A stretch of 64,000 nt of DNA, from positions 2,666,001 through 2,730,000 of the forward strand of contig NC_018215.1 in the NCBI RefSeq assembly GCF_000219625.1. The letters are read 5' to 3'. Origin of the DNA: Zymoseptoria tritici IPO323 (Eukaryota > Ascomycota > Dothideomycetes > Mycosphaerellales > Mycosphaerellaceae). A program made the position numbers and the translations under genes. Positions 1-12,439 of the stretch are shown in pieces. Below the pieces are notes generated by a model. It did not search any database, was not told the origin of the DNA, and saw nothing but the letters and a program-made list of their open reading frames with translations. Every line of letters starts with the position of its first letter. Position 1 is the stretch's first letter.

Positions 1-1641
1 TAGAGTCTAAGGGGCTAAGCTTGCGTCTATTATTTCCGTCTCGGTAGACATTGTCTTGTTATTATTGTTTGTTGTTTAAAAAGAGGCTTAGCAGTCTTAC
101 GCCGAGAGGGCTGCTTATTCGTCTCTATTTCTAATCGCGTTCGGGTCCTAGCCTACTTACGATACTAGGGCACTCTTCTCCCTACTATATAAAGTAGGAG
201 TATAGGAGAAGGTATACTTTAAAGAGGAGAGAAGAGATATATAAATATACCTCTGCTTCTAGGAAGTACTCTAGCCTGTAGTAACGTACGTCTTTATAGC
301 AGGCTTTAGAGGCGTTCTGCGGGTAGCCGTAGTAGGTTCGGGACAACCTTTGTCTCTAGGGAAAGGTAGGCCTATACTCTATATAGAGTATCTAGCTATA
401 TAGCTAGTACTACTACTCTAATCCCTAGAGGTGCAAATTCGTCCTTACTAAACTATACTACTCCTTTAGCTTCCTCTCTCGGCGGCGTAGGACAACAGGT
501 AACTCTAGTGTAGAGAAAACTAAGTATATATATATATTTGTGTATCCTAGGAACACTGCTCTTGTTTGGCCTTTAGCTCTTTTAAAATTCGACCAAATCA
601 GGCGTTTAATAGCTAGAATAAAAGCTCTCGTCGAGGGCTTTTAAACGGGCTACACGGCGTCCGAATCGGCAGCGTATTAGTTGTGTTGTAGTGTGTTAAA
701 GTGTTATTGTTTGTTTGTTTTGTTTGTTTGTTCCATTTACGTCCTTTCGGAGTCCAAGACTATATAGGACGGCCTTGTAAGCAAGGCAGTAGATCTATTT
801 ACAATCAAATTCTTTCGGTATTCTTTGACCTTAGGGGAAACCCCGTGCCTAAGGCAAAATGCCAAAGGACTTTAAAAGCAGCGCAAAACAAAGGAAATCC
901 AACGAGTGTCGTGTAGCCGGGGCTGCAATTTTCGCGCCAAGCTTTTGCAGAATTTTCAGCGGATCCTTCCGCTATGTCGTTGTCTGCAGCCGGGGCTGCA
1001 GAATTTTCGCGCCAAGCTTTTTGCAGAATTTTCAGCGGATCCTTCCGCTTCGCACACACACTGCGAATTCGAAAGAGAGAGGAAATGCATTGCAGTGCAA
1101 AAAGCAGTGCAGGAGCGACGTAGCTGCGCAAGCAGCTACGCAAGCAGCTATCTAACCCGCTGTCTTCTCTTGTCCTTAATATGCCTTTGTAGAACTGTAT
1201 GCCGCTTCCAAACGCATACAGCTACGCAGGTTAATCGCAGAGTTGTAGATTCCACCGAGTTCCAGCTCTTTGAAGTGCATGTATAACATGCGATTTCGAT
1301 TCGGATTTCGAGGAGGTGCGCGTATAGGACAGAGTGGACTGCCTCTTCTTCTTCTTCTTCTTCTTCTTGTTCGTAGCGTAGAGAGCTATTCGTTCGAATC
1401 GTGCTGTTGTTCTGTAGCTTGTGTTTCGAGGCGGATTTCGAGAAGGATTTCGGGCGGATTTCGAGAGGTTTTCGAGGAGGTTTCTTCCAGACTGTCTTGG
1501 TTTCCCTTCTAAGGAAGGTACTTACGACGGCCACCGCGTGAAGGTGCAGTCTGTTCGGCCGTCTGTTAAAGTGTTATAGTACGGGTTGTAAACCTTCCTT
1601 ATGCAATGCCCTAAATAGGGAATATTTCGAGTGTAGGGGAC
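1..1641. other. Left flank, no gene seen; degraded intergenic or repeat DNA
   Basis: This stretch holds no convincing coding region. The first 650 bases are rich in CTA, TAG and TATA words, as in mildly RIP-degraded repeat DNA. A TGTTTG run lies near 708-730 and a (CTT)n microsatellite at about 1345-1369. A direct repeat at 916-1049 is listed separately. The short open frames on both strands are low complexity and overlap each other, so none is called. Confidence 0.5.
916..1049. repeat. Two-copy direct repeat of about 60 bp
   Basis: A segment beginning gccggggctgca and continuing through ttttcgcgccaagctttt to ggatccttccgct occurs at 916-973 and again at 989-1049. The copies differ by small insertions in A/T and T runs. 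The short spacer suggests a local tandem duplication. No coding function is apparent. Confidence 0.8.
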
Positions 1642-1663
1642 CTTAGCGGTGTCCCCCAGGCTT
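1642..1663 (+). repeat. Left terminal inverted repeat of the large transposon
   Basis: These 22 bases match the reverse complement of 12339-12360 at 21 of 22 positions. The core is cttagcggtgtccccc. Similarity fades into a short gttagtag-like stretch just inside. Confidence 0.85.
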
Positions 1664-1752
1664 GTTAGTAGAAATTTTTTCTAATAAAATCCCGCTAATT
1701 TTGGAAACTGGTTGTTGATCGCAACCTGGTGCTCACCAGGTTGCGTTTTGTA

Positions 1753-1920
1753 ACCGGTTGTGTATAAGAAGGGAGTAACGCTTGTCTCTAGGTGTTGCGG
1801 TCAGCGGTTGTTCGCAAGAAGGGAGTAACGTCGTACTCAGGTGTCGTTGTTAGCGGTTGTTTGTGAGAAGGGAGTGACGTTGTACTCAGGTGTTGCAATA
1901 AGCGGTTATGAGGCTAAGCG
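1753..1920. repeat. Three-copy subterminal tandem repeat, unit about 50 bp
   Basis: Three consecutive units share a cggttgt start, an agaagggagtaacg core and a ctcaggtgt-like end, at about 1753, 1804 and 1853. They lie 100-260 bp inside the left terminus of the large transposon. Repeated motifs in this position are the usual binding sites for a cognate transposase. That role is inferred from position only. Confidence 0.7.
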
Positions 1921-3659
1921 GTTATTGCGTTCAGTACATACTGCAGTATGCGAGTAACCCGTATACCTGCAACCACACCGGTGCACCTGCAGTTATATGT
2001 AATATCCAGGTATACAGCACAACTACGTATACATGCAACTGGTTACTCGTAGTCAGCGAATACACAGGGTAGCCTAATACAGGCTCGGGTTCACACAGGT
2101 TCAGGCTCGGTTCAGGCTTGGTTCAGCGCACAATTGATTGCATTGTACACCAAACCATCTAACAAAGAAACACCCGCCTAATGCGACCGCCATCTGTGTC
2201 GAGAGTGGTGGTGGTAAAGGCGAAGTGGTGGCAGTTAACGTAGAAACGACCGAGGTTCAGGTTGCTATGGAGCTGCCACCTCACCTTCGAATCCATCGTC
2301 ACCTCTTACCATCTCAACATCCGACACCTACAATCCAACTCCATCGCAGTTAGCCCCATCCTCCTCGGTGAACAACTCGATCGGCCGGTCGCTCGCTCGC
2401 TCGTTTCGTCTGGAGTCCCGTCGGTCGTATCATCGCTCGTTCGCTCGTGCGCTCGCCGCGAAACCTGGAAAAGATGGAAAACATAGAAAAGAACTGTACA
2501 TCTCAGGTTAGCAAGGATCAGACGGGAGTTTGCATAAGCCGCCTACACTTTTGGTCGACAGCACGGGTATCTGCATCCTGAATCCTGCATGCCCTAAGGT
2601 GGGACCGATCTGCGACAACCTACGGCGTCAGCAAAAGCAGTCTATGGATGCGGTAGTGCAGAGCTTACCTAAGTGCTGCTTGCGGGAAGATAACAAGAAA
2701 GAACTGCGATTGTTGTAGTTAGCTGAGAAGGGGAGGGCAGATATAGCAGGTTAACATACGTGCAAAACCGAAGAGCGCTGAATGCCTAATGCTCGAAAGA
2801 GGCTGTCCTGTCCGGTGTATCTAAGGTGCGGGAGAAGATTAGTACAGCTTCGACGACGAAGGTTGAAGAGCAGGCAACGTACACTATGGAGAAAATGCTG
2901 CAGAAGGACTGAAAGAACTAGAAGCAAGGTGATTAGCATCTGTACAAACTCCAGTCTGCATACTGCCGGCAAGACGTACACTGGTATTGGCGATTGTGCG
3001 CTCGCTCGAGACTGCAAGACCGTCGTCAGCTTCTTTACGCAAGGCAGTCATTCGGTGGACTCACATTGCTTGCGCTGAATACTTCCGTCCGGCACAACAG
3101 CTATAGTTCGAGACTGTCAGCATGGATTATTGTCGCCACGACAGACGGACGGACGTACACTGCTCTGATCTGCTCTCGAAGTCCACTGTAAAGCTGGACG
3201 TGGTTAGCAGCATTCGAGTAACAATCGCACTCTGTTCATACCTCACAAGAACTGCACGTCCTAGTTAACGAAGAACAACTCGGTGTCGGCTGTTAGGTCC
3301 GTCTTCGCTAGGATCCTCTTAATGCGTAGACCGCCCTTGCGTTCGAACGGCACCATCTAAAGCTGCTCGCTCCTAAGCATCGGCAGTGCAACAACCTCGT
3401 CTTCTCGACCGAGCTGGTAGAGGTCTAGTTTAAGGACTACATCTAACGCAGGCTGAGCTAGAAACGACCCAGGAATCAGCCTCGGTCGAACTGGCGTAAT
3501 TAAGGTAAATTAGAAGGGCTCGGAAGCTCTACCGAAGGCGTAGGTAAAGAGGCCCTTAATGTAGCCAATCTTGGTTAGATCCGGTCCATATCGCACAAAG
3601 GTGCTACGGCGGATCACCGTATGCCGCTACGTATTAGGATCCTCGAAGATTAGCTGCTT

Positions 3660-6600
3660 CTACCACTTAATTGCGAGGTTATCGATAATCGTTAGACCGG
3701 GCTTATCGTAGTCTGCGTACGCCTTAACGATCTGACGCTTCATTGTGTCGTTCACCTTCTTCATCGACACCAGGAGCTTAAGGGACAAACGACAGAAGTC
3801 CTGCGATATACGCTCGGCTACCTTAGGGTTAATGTGTCGCTGATTGTTAGCTGTCGACAACACTACGGCGCCGGCTTAAACAGTCGCGACTGCACTAGCA
3901 GCAGCAGCAGCCGCAAGCTTATCGGATTTTAGAAGCACACCCTCGAACAGCAGTAGACAGTTATCGCGGATCTTCTTTAGAGCCGTCGTAACTTCTAGGA
4001 AATCTAGATATCTATTCTAGAGGACAAGGCGGAGCGACGTAATAATCGCAGCTCTCTGCAACAGGTCACGCTCGGGGTTTTGGAGGTTAGTGCCGAGGAT
4101 CGCTTGCTTTAAGTCCTTGTGTTTAGTCTCTCTAGGAATCGTGCTAGCGTGGGCTGGACTGCTAATCTTAGCGAAAACGTCGGCATAGTGCAAGCCGGTG
4201 TGGACGTTTGGCCGGTAAGTGTCCTTGCGATATTGAATTAAGCGGGTGGTCATGCGCTACGGTCCAGCCTATCCCGGAGCTGGCGATGGCGCTCGAGATC
4301 CTACTGCTGGAGTCGCCGCACGGGATCCTGCGCGGGAGCGAACTGGAGTTACAGTGCGGCTCTTCTTGTTGTCAATCGATGCCAGAGCGCATGCCTTATG
4401 CAGTCCCTAGAAGAGGTCTCGCAGCTTGTTCGCCTCGGCTATAAAGGAGGTCCGCTCCTAAACCGTTACTCGATACGACGACATGTTTATATTCGACCGC
4501 GCTAGTGCTAAGAAAACGCGGACGACCAAGGTGTACGATAGGACGGTATCCACGGAAGTAGCACCTAGCTCTATAGCTAGCTCCTCTGCCAACTCGGGCA
4601 TTGCCTTCTTGACGTTCTCGCGGAAATAAGGATTCAGATGCTTATCCTTTAGCCAAACACGTATTAAGACCGGAGCGACGATTAACTAACGCGCGTGCTC
4701 GGCAAGCTAGTATGCTAGAAGGTAGTGAGGCGAGCGGATCTTGTTCCAGCCTGGCGGAAAGGGAAAGTTGCGCAACGCCTCGATGTACATCTTAACTGCT
4801 TCAGGCTTAAGGATCGCCTTTATAAAGAGGTCGTAAAGCAGTCCACAAAGGCCTTTACAATCCGAGTAGGCCCAGTCCGGGAAACGAGTATTAATAATGC
4901 ACAAAGCCGAGCACACCTTTTGGATTAGAGGCGCTTTAATCCTCATGCCGGTCGAGCTCTACATCGCTTTCTAGTCCCTGTCGTTAAGCGAATTCATCAG
5001 GTGTTAACGGGCACGCTCGTTCTCGTAATAGAAGCGACTATTCTCGACCAAGTCGTACTCGAGAAAGCCGCGGGTGTCCTTATAGATCATACAGTAGCGG
5101 CATCCCATGCCTGCGTTCTGCGAGAGCATACCAGAGTTTTCCTGCTGCTGTAGCATATCGCCGGTGAAGTACATGATGTACGGACACACCATGACTTGCT
5201 CGTCGTGCACCTCCGAGTCGCCATCCACTATTGTCTTGATAGTCATCATCTCACCGGCGTCGAGGCTTCGCAGTAATAGACCGATGGCGCTAACGATCCC
5301 GTCGGCGTTGCTACTATGCGGGCCAAGCGTAAACGGCAGGACGTTCGGCTGTCGATTGCGTTCCTAAAAGGGCAGTGCACTAAGCTAGAAGTAGAAACCC
5401 ATTAATGACCGAGTTATATTGCGAAACAGACTAAAGGCGTCGATAAAGCAGGTTAATAGCAGCGACATTACCTTATAGCCGGACGCGAACTTCGCAAGCA
5501 GTGCGCGGCGACCGAACTCCAGGATCTTAAGCTCGCCGCGGATAGGATGGGCTTGCTATACTAGACGGATCGTCTTCTTGTCTACATCGTAAATACAGCG
5601 AATAACAGCATACCCTCCGAGTAGGATTAGAGGTAGATCGCTTAATAGAGGCGTTCGGCTCTGGAAAGCGTAGTGAACGACCGGCATAATCAGAGTCTAG
5701 GCTTGCACCCTGCCTTTAGGAATGAAGACGTCCTTGCCCTCTACTAAGAACAGCTCTAGCATAGTAGTCGCCGGGCGGGGCTACATAGCATTAACCACGT
5801 CCGCAGGGAAGTTGGTAACTACCTACATCGGCTAGATCTTAATAGAAATTAATCCTTGAGGCGCATCGTAGTTACGCTCCTCGCGCTAGTCCCTGCCAAC
5901 GGCTAGAACACGCCCAATGTGGCCCTAACCTTTAGGCGTGTAACACACGCAGTCTGATTTGTTGCAGTTGTACTACACAAAGTCGGATAGGAAGATAGGT
6001 CTACCTACTGTGCCGATGAAGTCCTTCTAGTTCGCCTTGTAGACGGAGGATGCGTTGCAGGGACGTAGCAGAGGTAGAAGTAGCCCAGAGGATAAGGTCG
6101 ACTAAGATGCGGATGTCGACTAAGTTGCGGATACTAATGCGGATAGTGTATATCTCGCAAACTCGCCGGAGGTCGACCGAATCGATGCAGTCCAGCACCT
6201 CGCCTGCTACAACTCTATCTAATTGTTAACGAAGCAACCAAGTCTAACATGCATCTTCTTCCTAATATCTAACGCAAGAATGCGGGCGAAGAGCTGGTAT
6301 AGATTAAAGAAGTACAGCGGCTCGGTGCCTTCATCTTCGGTGTCCTTCTGGCCTGCTGCGCGTGTAGCTTGGCTCTTAGTCTTAGTCGGAATGTCCTTTA
6401 CACGAAGCTCTAGCAACGGCAAGACGGCTTTTAAGTGCCCTGCGCAGGAAGTTAGTAAATAGATGTACAGGACGATAGAGGAGTTGCATACTCTTCAGGG
6501 TATTAACAGTTATTAGGAGTCCGGATGTATCTATGCTACTAGCCTGCATTACTTGATACAGCGCAGCATAGTCCTTGCGTAAGATCTGCGACTATGTCGA

Positions 6601-7254
6601 CCAGATGCCTATCATCAGCTCGAGCAGGCGCACTTTACTAGTACTATTAGAAACACCGCTATCGAGCGCGCATAAGGTATCTAGCCTAAGGATATCGGTC
6701 GAGGGCAGCGGGGGTAGGAGCATAGCCGGTAGCGGTAGAGGCGGAGGTAGTAGAGGTAGAGGTAGGTCGGTTATCGTCTCGTCTTTAGTGTCTCCCTCGA
6801 TATTATCACCAGGCTCTATAACAGGATCGGTGTCTTTATCCTTACCGGCAAACGGACCATTACCTTTACGTCCACCTTTACCTTTATCCTTATCGTCGAC
6901 TTTGCCGCTCTCAGGGAAGTCCGGATTACGCTATACGTACTCGACAACGCCGACTGCGTCCTGCACGTCCTAGACACCAGACTCCTTATCGTTGCTTTGG
7001 AGCTGTTAAAGCAGGCGTCGAGTTAGCTCTGCCGGATCGACAGCTACAGTCGTCTCTTCCTCTTGCGCAGCGCCAAACTCCCCAGGCTGTTGTCCACCCG
7101 TGCCCTCGGGCACACTACTGCTGTTATCGTCCTCGTATGCTAGTGCAGGTCCGTCGTCTCTACCTTTAGGATCTAGTAGTAGTAGTAGAGGAACTCCGAT
7201 TCGGATAGTGCGCTCTGCGCTGGCACCGAAGCTATAGAGGTACTTGCGGTTCAT
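3660..7254 (-). pseudogene. Degenerate transposase, CACTA/Plavaka-like
   Basis: Read on the minus strand, open pieces occur in order: 7254-7006 (start MNRKYLYSFGASAERT), 5249-5004, 4946-4707, 4253-4017 and 3863-3660. The central piece is the most telling. Just upstream of 5249 the frame reads LPFTLGPHSSNADG, then comes an acidic stretch, then CPYIMYFTGDMLQQQENSG, then GCRYCMIYKDTRG. A TLGPHS segment followed by GDM-QQQ-NSG and a GCRxC pair is characteristic of fungal CACTA-group (Plavaka/Tnp2-type) transposases. This is family recognition from memory, not a database hit. A later piece contains YRPNVHTGLHYADV. In-frame TAG and TAA codons separate the pieces, mostly where CAG or similar codons would be expected, so the gene is dead. 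Confidence 0.65.
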
Positions 7255-7539
7255 AACTAGTGCGTACGCTCGGTTTAGTTAGGTCCAGTTGTCTTAATTG
7301 TATGCAACGAGGATAAGATGAGATAAAGAAGATAAAGAGAAAGGTAGCGGGTAGGAAGTAGCTAGCTGGCAAGGCAGGAAGGAAGCAATTCACCAAACAG
7401 AAAGCGCGGCGGCGGAGCCATCTCCGACCCTTGCAAAATTACCGCATCCGGCATGCGGCGACGTGCAGGACACACAACACATAGAACAATGTTAACCTGG
7501 TAGGAGTCCACCTCGAAAGTAGGATACTTGCTGACTATA

Positions 7540-7790
7540 TTATAGGTATATCTGGATACTTGCGGACTAGATCATGGGTATATCTAGATACTTGCAGTCT
7601 ATCTTGGTCTCTCACCGGAAGCAGGATACTTGCTGTCTATCTGGGTATATCTGGATACTTGCTGTCTATCTTGGTCTCTCACCGGAAGCAGGATACTTGC
7701 TGTCTATCTGGGTATATCTGGATACTTGCGGACTATCTTATAGGTATATCTGGATACTTGCGGACTATCTTATGGGTATATCCAAGATTC
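7540..7790. repeat. Minisatellite with GGTATATCTGGATACTTGC units
   Basis: Units built around ggtatatctggatacttgc, alternating with cggactatctta or tgtctatcttggtctctcac, recur about every 60 bases, with shorter spacing at the ends. The tract lies inside the large transposon, between its transposase and its second open frame. It reads open on the plus strand only because the unit length is nearly a multiple of three. It is not called as a gene. Confidence 0.75.
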
Positions 7791-8686
7791 TAAATGGCAG
7801 ATTCCTGCACGCAACACACCGGACGATCAACACACTGGACGATCGTTGCTTAAGAGGTCCATCTCGGAAGCAGATTATTACTAACTATCTCGCTCCGAGA
7901 CTTACTAGCACGTTGCTTGCTGACTATCTCGCTCTAAACACACTGCATACCGGCACGACTCTGACTACACCGCTCACGCGCACGATCGATTGCTTCAGGT
8001 CCGTCTCGGAAGCAGGACACTTGCTGACCATCTCGCTCTCTCGCTCTAACCACATCGTCTCGGAAGCAGGATACTTGCTAACTACCCTGCTCTAACTACT
8101 TACCGGCAGGATCGATTGCCTCAGGTTTACGGAAGCAGGATACTTATCGACTATGCTCTGGCTGTCTCGCTCTACACGCTTCCCCTCCAGAAGCCGGCAC
8201 TCTGGTCCTGCAGACTATGCTTATGGGCAGAGTGGCTAGTTCTGACCGTCCATTCCGCTGTAGGTGGCTAGCTCTCGTTCATCTAGCTATAGCTGTCCAA
8301 ATCTGTGCAGTCCGTTCTGCTACTACTCTGTTCTATGTGCAGCACCGCTGTTCGATACTAATATGCAGGATCGAGTTCAACGAGCACTCGCAGTGTGTGT
8401 CTTCGGCCTGCTGTTGTATACCGGAGATGACGATTCATACGTAGACTTGATGACTTCATGCGTAGACTTAACGTGGCGTAGATTTGACATAGCGTAGACT
8501 TGACATAGCGTAGACTTAACATGGCGTAGATGACCTTCGAGTACAAGCTGTCGCACCTAAGGTTGACATAACGGGATCATCTTTACCTTACTTACCTTCC
8601 GCGGTTTAACCGTTAGTCTAACCGGCAGTCTAAGTAAGAAGTGTGCAATACATCTGGACTATATACAAAGTCTTGTCTATGGAATC

Positions 8687-9103
8687 TTAACGCTGACGAC
8701 GCCGAGGATTGTAGGCATGCCGTGCAGCAGGTGTTGGACTGCTAAGCTGTCGATCGAACGCAGCAGCAGGTTGACCTTGCGTTCGACCATCGGTAAACAT
8801 TAGTGGTGCCGGTCTGCCTCGGTTGTTGAATCTTTGCACAGGCGGTCGCCGTAGAGGAGACTCAAACCCGTCTTCCATCACAGTGTCACCGATCTTATCA
8901 TCGTCAAACCCTGGATTATGCCCTTCGTCGTCGAGCCTGCCATCAAATCCACTATCAAGTACACCATCGAGCTCACTGTCGAAACCGCCGTCGAAACCGC
9001 CGTCGAAACCGCCGTCGAGGTCATTGCCGAGACTATCATTCAACCCTTTATAAAGTCCGCCGCTATTGCCGCGCTCACGCCTATTATCGAATTGTGCGTC
9101 CAA
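8687..9103 (-). CDS. Transposon-borne open frame with Gly-Phe-Asp repeats
   Basis: This minus-strand frame of 138 codons contains consecutive DGGFDGGFDGGFDS-type repeats at about residues 31-57, encoded by 12 bp DNA repeats. The C-terminus is rich in Arg and Pro and ends NPRRRQR. It lies within the large transposon upstream of the transposase remains, in the same orientation, and could be an accessory protein or an exon of the element. Similarity to any known family is not apparent. The repeat-driven composition means it could equally be a fortuitous frame through a minisatellite. Confidence 0.35.
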   Translation of the reverse strand: MDAQFDNRRERGNSGGLYKGLNDSLGNDLDGGFDGGFDGGFDSELDGVLDSGFDGRLDDEGHNPGFDDDKIGDTVMEDGFESPLRRPPVQRFNNRGRPAPLMFTDGRTQGQPAAAFDRQLSSPTPAARHAYNPRRRQR

Positions 9104-9273
9104 GTCGTCGTCCGAGTACTACTAAGAGTACTGCTGGCTACTAGCAAGAAATGCAGGGTCGACTGTCGACGTTAGCGGGCGCTTTTGTTGATGGCGTAGA
9201 ATCGGTTGCCGCTAGCGCTGTTATTAGCGCTGTGTCGATAGTCGCTATGTGTTTGTCCGCGGCTGGCTCTGCG

Positions 9274-9400
9274 ATTAAGAGGCTTGCAGAGTCTGCGATT
9301 AAGAGGCTTGCAGAGTCTACGATTAAGAGGATTGTTAGAGGGTTTGCGATTAAGATGATTGTTGGAGGGTTTGCGATTAAGAGGATTGGAGGGTTTGCGA
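9274..9400. repeat. Short tandem repeat, GCGATTAAGAGG units
   Basis: Units of 24-36 bases with a gcgattaagagg core and a gcttgcagagtct or attgttagagggttt tail occur at least five times in a row. The tract lies inside the large transposon. A gactgcgactac run follows directly at about 9422-9450. Confidence 0.75.
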
Positions 9401-10431
9401 CTAGGTAGCCTGGAAAGTTTGCGACTGCGACTACGACTGCGACTGCGATAATTGTTCGATCTGTGACTGAGTTAGTTGTCCGGTGTATAGATATATCGGT
9501 CCTTCGTTTCTTGGTGGTTCGGGTAGTGGTGGTCGTTGTCGTTCCAGGACGCTACTTTGTAAAGACAACACATCACTAGCACTCGGCTTTTGGCCGACTG
9601 AAATGACATGTTGTCCTACGGTTTGATAGTCAGTCGAATGCATCTTGTTGATGATGATATAAAGAAAATTTGCAATGCGCAATGCGCAGAGCGCAACCCG
9701 AACACCGAACACCCAGCACATTACCGCCGCCCACGCCGCACACAGCCCAGCGTATATTTTGATATATTTTTAAATGCTCCCACAACTCCGAACAGAACCG
9801 CACACTAACGCCGCACACAGCCCAGCGTATATATGGTAAATAATGATAATAATACTAACCGTCGTTGCTCGCCGCCGCCGCTGCTGCCGCCGCCGCTGCC
9901 TTCTGCTTCTTCGAAAGCGGCAGGGGGGTATCGTCCATTCGCTCGAGGACGGACAGGTCTCTTAGCTATATATATATGTTAGTATACTACCTTACGCTGA
10001 TTGCTGTGCATTCTGTGGATGCTAAGGATGCTAAGGGTAAAGTTGAGGAGGAGGTAGATAGATTGATAGATTAATAGATTGATAGATTAATACGTTACCT
10101 CCGTTGGAGCATATTAGCCCATAGCTAGGTCTTCGAGGACGAAGAACTCGTCCTTGTCCACGTCGGCATACTTGGGAGCCGTGCTATATATACGTTAGCT
10201 AAGGATCTTGCTTTAATTCCATCGTCGCTTCAAGTGCTTTAAGTGTAGGTTGCTTCAACTTAGAAGTGCAGGACGCAGAACAGGACAGGTATTAGACTTA
10301 CTACATAGTGACAATCGCCGCATTAACGGCGTCGTTGGCGGCGCTGGTTTTCTAGGCACCAGCCTCGAACTACGCGTGGATCTCCGCGGCGAACTCGGCG
10401 AAGATGTCTATATATATATATGTTAGCATGT

Positions 10432-10563
10432 CTCAAGGACGACTGTCTCAAGGACGACTGTCTCAAGGACGACTGTCTCAAGGACGACTGTCTTAAGGAC
10501 GACTGTCTCAAGGACGACTGTCTCTGTCTCGAGGACGACTGTCTCTGTCTCAAGGACGACTGT
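10432..10563. repeat. 15 bp minisatellite TCTCAAGGACGACTG, about eight units
   Basis: The unit tctcaaggacgactg is repeated almost perfectly six times, followed by two units separated by an extra tctg. One unit has a C-to-T change giving tcttaaggacgactg. It lies in the large transposon. The high identity between units suggests recent expansion or homogenisation, in contrast with the decayed surroundings. Confidence 0.85.
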
Positions 10564-11563
10564 GCCTCGGAAAGTAAAGAAGAAAGGATTAGTAGCTTAC
10601 CCTTGCAGAATGTAATAGCGAGGCTATCTCTGTCCTCTGCGAAGGACTTTCGGAGGTTAACATAACCTTTCATGTAGGTCTATATACTCGTTAGCTAGCT
10701 AATCTGCGGTCTGTCGAGATGCTCTGCGGAGATGCTCTGCGGAGATGCTTCGAGAGTTGACTTGGAGTCTTGAGGATTGAGGATTGAGGAGGATTAAGAA
10801 TTGAGGAGTCTTGCGGATTGAGGAGTCTTGCGGATTAAGGAGTGCTGCAGGTTATAGCTTACCCAGACCGAGAAGAAGTTATCGATATTAAATCGAGTTT
10901 TAAAATAGGCCAAAGCCCCAGAACGCGAGGCGCCTACGAGCGCTAAATTGTTCTTGCGCTCTTCGCCAACGAACGCCTATTATATAGTTAGCATACCATT
11001 CCTTAATTCGCAACTCCAAACTCGCAACTCCAAATGCGGCAATATTCCGAAGTGCTGAATCAAGCCTGAAGCCTAACCAAAAAAAACAGAGACCGAAGCC
11101 TGACCAAAAAACAGAGACCAAAGCCTGGACAAAAAAACAGTAGGCGGAGAGGAGAGACTTACCTTCATCTTCTTCTTAATCTGAGTTCTGTTCGAACGGA
11201 CTTTGGCCTGTGCGTCTTTGCGGAGTGTGTCGAAGCCTTTACTGTCTAGATCGGTGTACTAATCGAGGCCAGCGTAAGCTTTACGGATTCTCTCGGGTGC
11301 GAAGTTGTGGTTGCCGTAGAGAAATGAGTCCTAGCGCATAAGACGGTCGAGACGCTTAAACATAGAGTAATTAGCATCAAGAGGAGAGACTTCGAGCGGA
11401 GCGGTAGTAGTGTTAGCTTTACGCTTCTTTCGTAAGGTGTAGCCGCGTGCATTGTCGGCAGCTTGTTCCTAGGCAAGTCGCTCCCTAAGACTAAGTACTT
11501 CCGAGTCAGGAGGGCCAGGCTGTTAAGTTGTTAGAGGTTGCGGTTGCTATTAGCAGTTTGTTA

Positions 11564-11587
11564 GTTATACCACTAGACCAAATGCCC
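11564..11587 (-). other. tRNA-like box A fragment
   Basis: On the minus strand these bases read gggcatttggtctagtgg followed by tataac. This resembles the 5' end and D-arm (internal promoter box A) of a fungal tRNA such as tRNA-Pro. No anticodon arm, box B or 3' acceptor half follows, so this is not a tRNA gene. It may be a captured fragment or a SINE relic inside the large transposon, or chance. Confidence 0.3.
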
Positions 11588-12338
11588 ACTGTTAAGAACG
11601 AGAGGAAATGTTGAAACTATTACCATTCAACGCTGCGATTTGACATAGCCGTGTGGAAATGTTAGTGGAAATGAGGTAACATGGTCGTGTGGACTTCCAT
11701 TAAGGTAGTGTCGGTCCAGGTCGATGCAGGTGGTGATTCTTCTCGTGCGGAGCCAGGTGAAGTGCGAGGTGGAAGGAGATTACTTACTTGACCGAGGCCG
11801 GAGAGGTCGGACGGCATAGTAGTAGTGGAGGAGCGGGAGGTGGGTAGGTGTGAGGGTGATTCAACTACGATGGAGCTTCAACGTGAAGTCGTGAAGTCTG
11901 GGGTTGTGGAAACTTGCTCAGACTAGCCGTAAGCGGTTGGCGTGATGCACGCTTGCCGGCTTTACTCGCGGGGAAATCGCTGTCGGACCGTTGTTGCAGC
12001 AGGCATTGCAGTACCTGCTTGTGTGTATACTCGCAGAGTGCAGTAACCGCTTATCGAGGGTAAGCGGTTATCGCGTATATCTGAGTACATGTGTAACTGG
12101 TTCTCTTTAACATGCACTGCAACTGCGATGCCGCTGCACTTGCAGTCAATACTCGCAGGATTACTGCATGCTCCACACACTCGAGTATCTATCATACACG
12201 GAAACAAACATAACTGCTCGGACAGCGAGTAACCTCCGTACTCGCGTGCCGTTGTAACAGGTTATATATACATGCCCTTACGTTACATAACCGCAGCAGA
12301 CGCACGTATTGCGAGTAACCTATATTATATCTGCTACT

Positions 12339-12360
12339 AAGCCCGGGGGACACCGCTAAG
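12339..12360 (-). repeat. Right terminal inverted repeat of the large transposon
   Basis: This is the reverse complement of the left terminus at 1642-1663 with a single mismatch. It marks the outer right edge of the element. The sequence just outside (ggaggtaagg) does not match the bases outside the left end, so no target-site duplication can be shown. Confidence 0.85.
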
Positions 12361-12439
12361 GGAGGTAAGGTCGGAATAAGGTTTCGGAGGTGGGGGCCAA
12401 ATCCCGGAGTTCAGGTTCCAAATTTGCACCCTAAAGGGG

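Larger units (their letters stand above)
1642..12360 (-). mobile_element. 10.7 kb DNA transposon with terminal inverted repeats (CACTA/Plavaka-like, degraded)
   Basis: The left terminus (1642-1663) reads cttagcggtgtccccc followed by aggctt. The right terminus (12339-12360), read on the minus strand, is the same apart from one base. Inside each end lie subterminal repeats built on words such as gcggttat and cgagtaacc. These are typical of large cut-and-paste elements whose transposase binds internal sites. The minus strand carries a broken transposase (about 3.6-7.25 kb). A second open frame with Gly-Phe-Asp repeats lies at 8687-9103, and several minisatellites fill the rest. No clean target-site duplication is visible outside the termini, so the exact ends could be off by a few bases. 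The superfamily is inferred from the transposase fragments. The element looks inactive because stop codons interrupt every frame. Confidence 0.75.

Noticed and set aside
10432..10563. Regular short repeats that might suggest a CRISPR array
   Set aside because: Units are contiguous without unique spacers, and the genome is eukaryotic.
11564..11587. A tRNA gene
   Set aside because: Only a 5' end and D-arm-like stretch is present; there is no anticodon arm, box B or acceptor 3' half.
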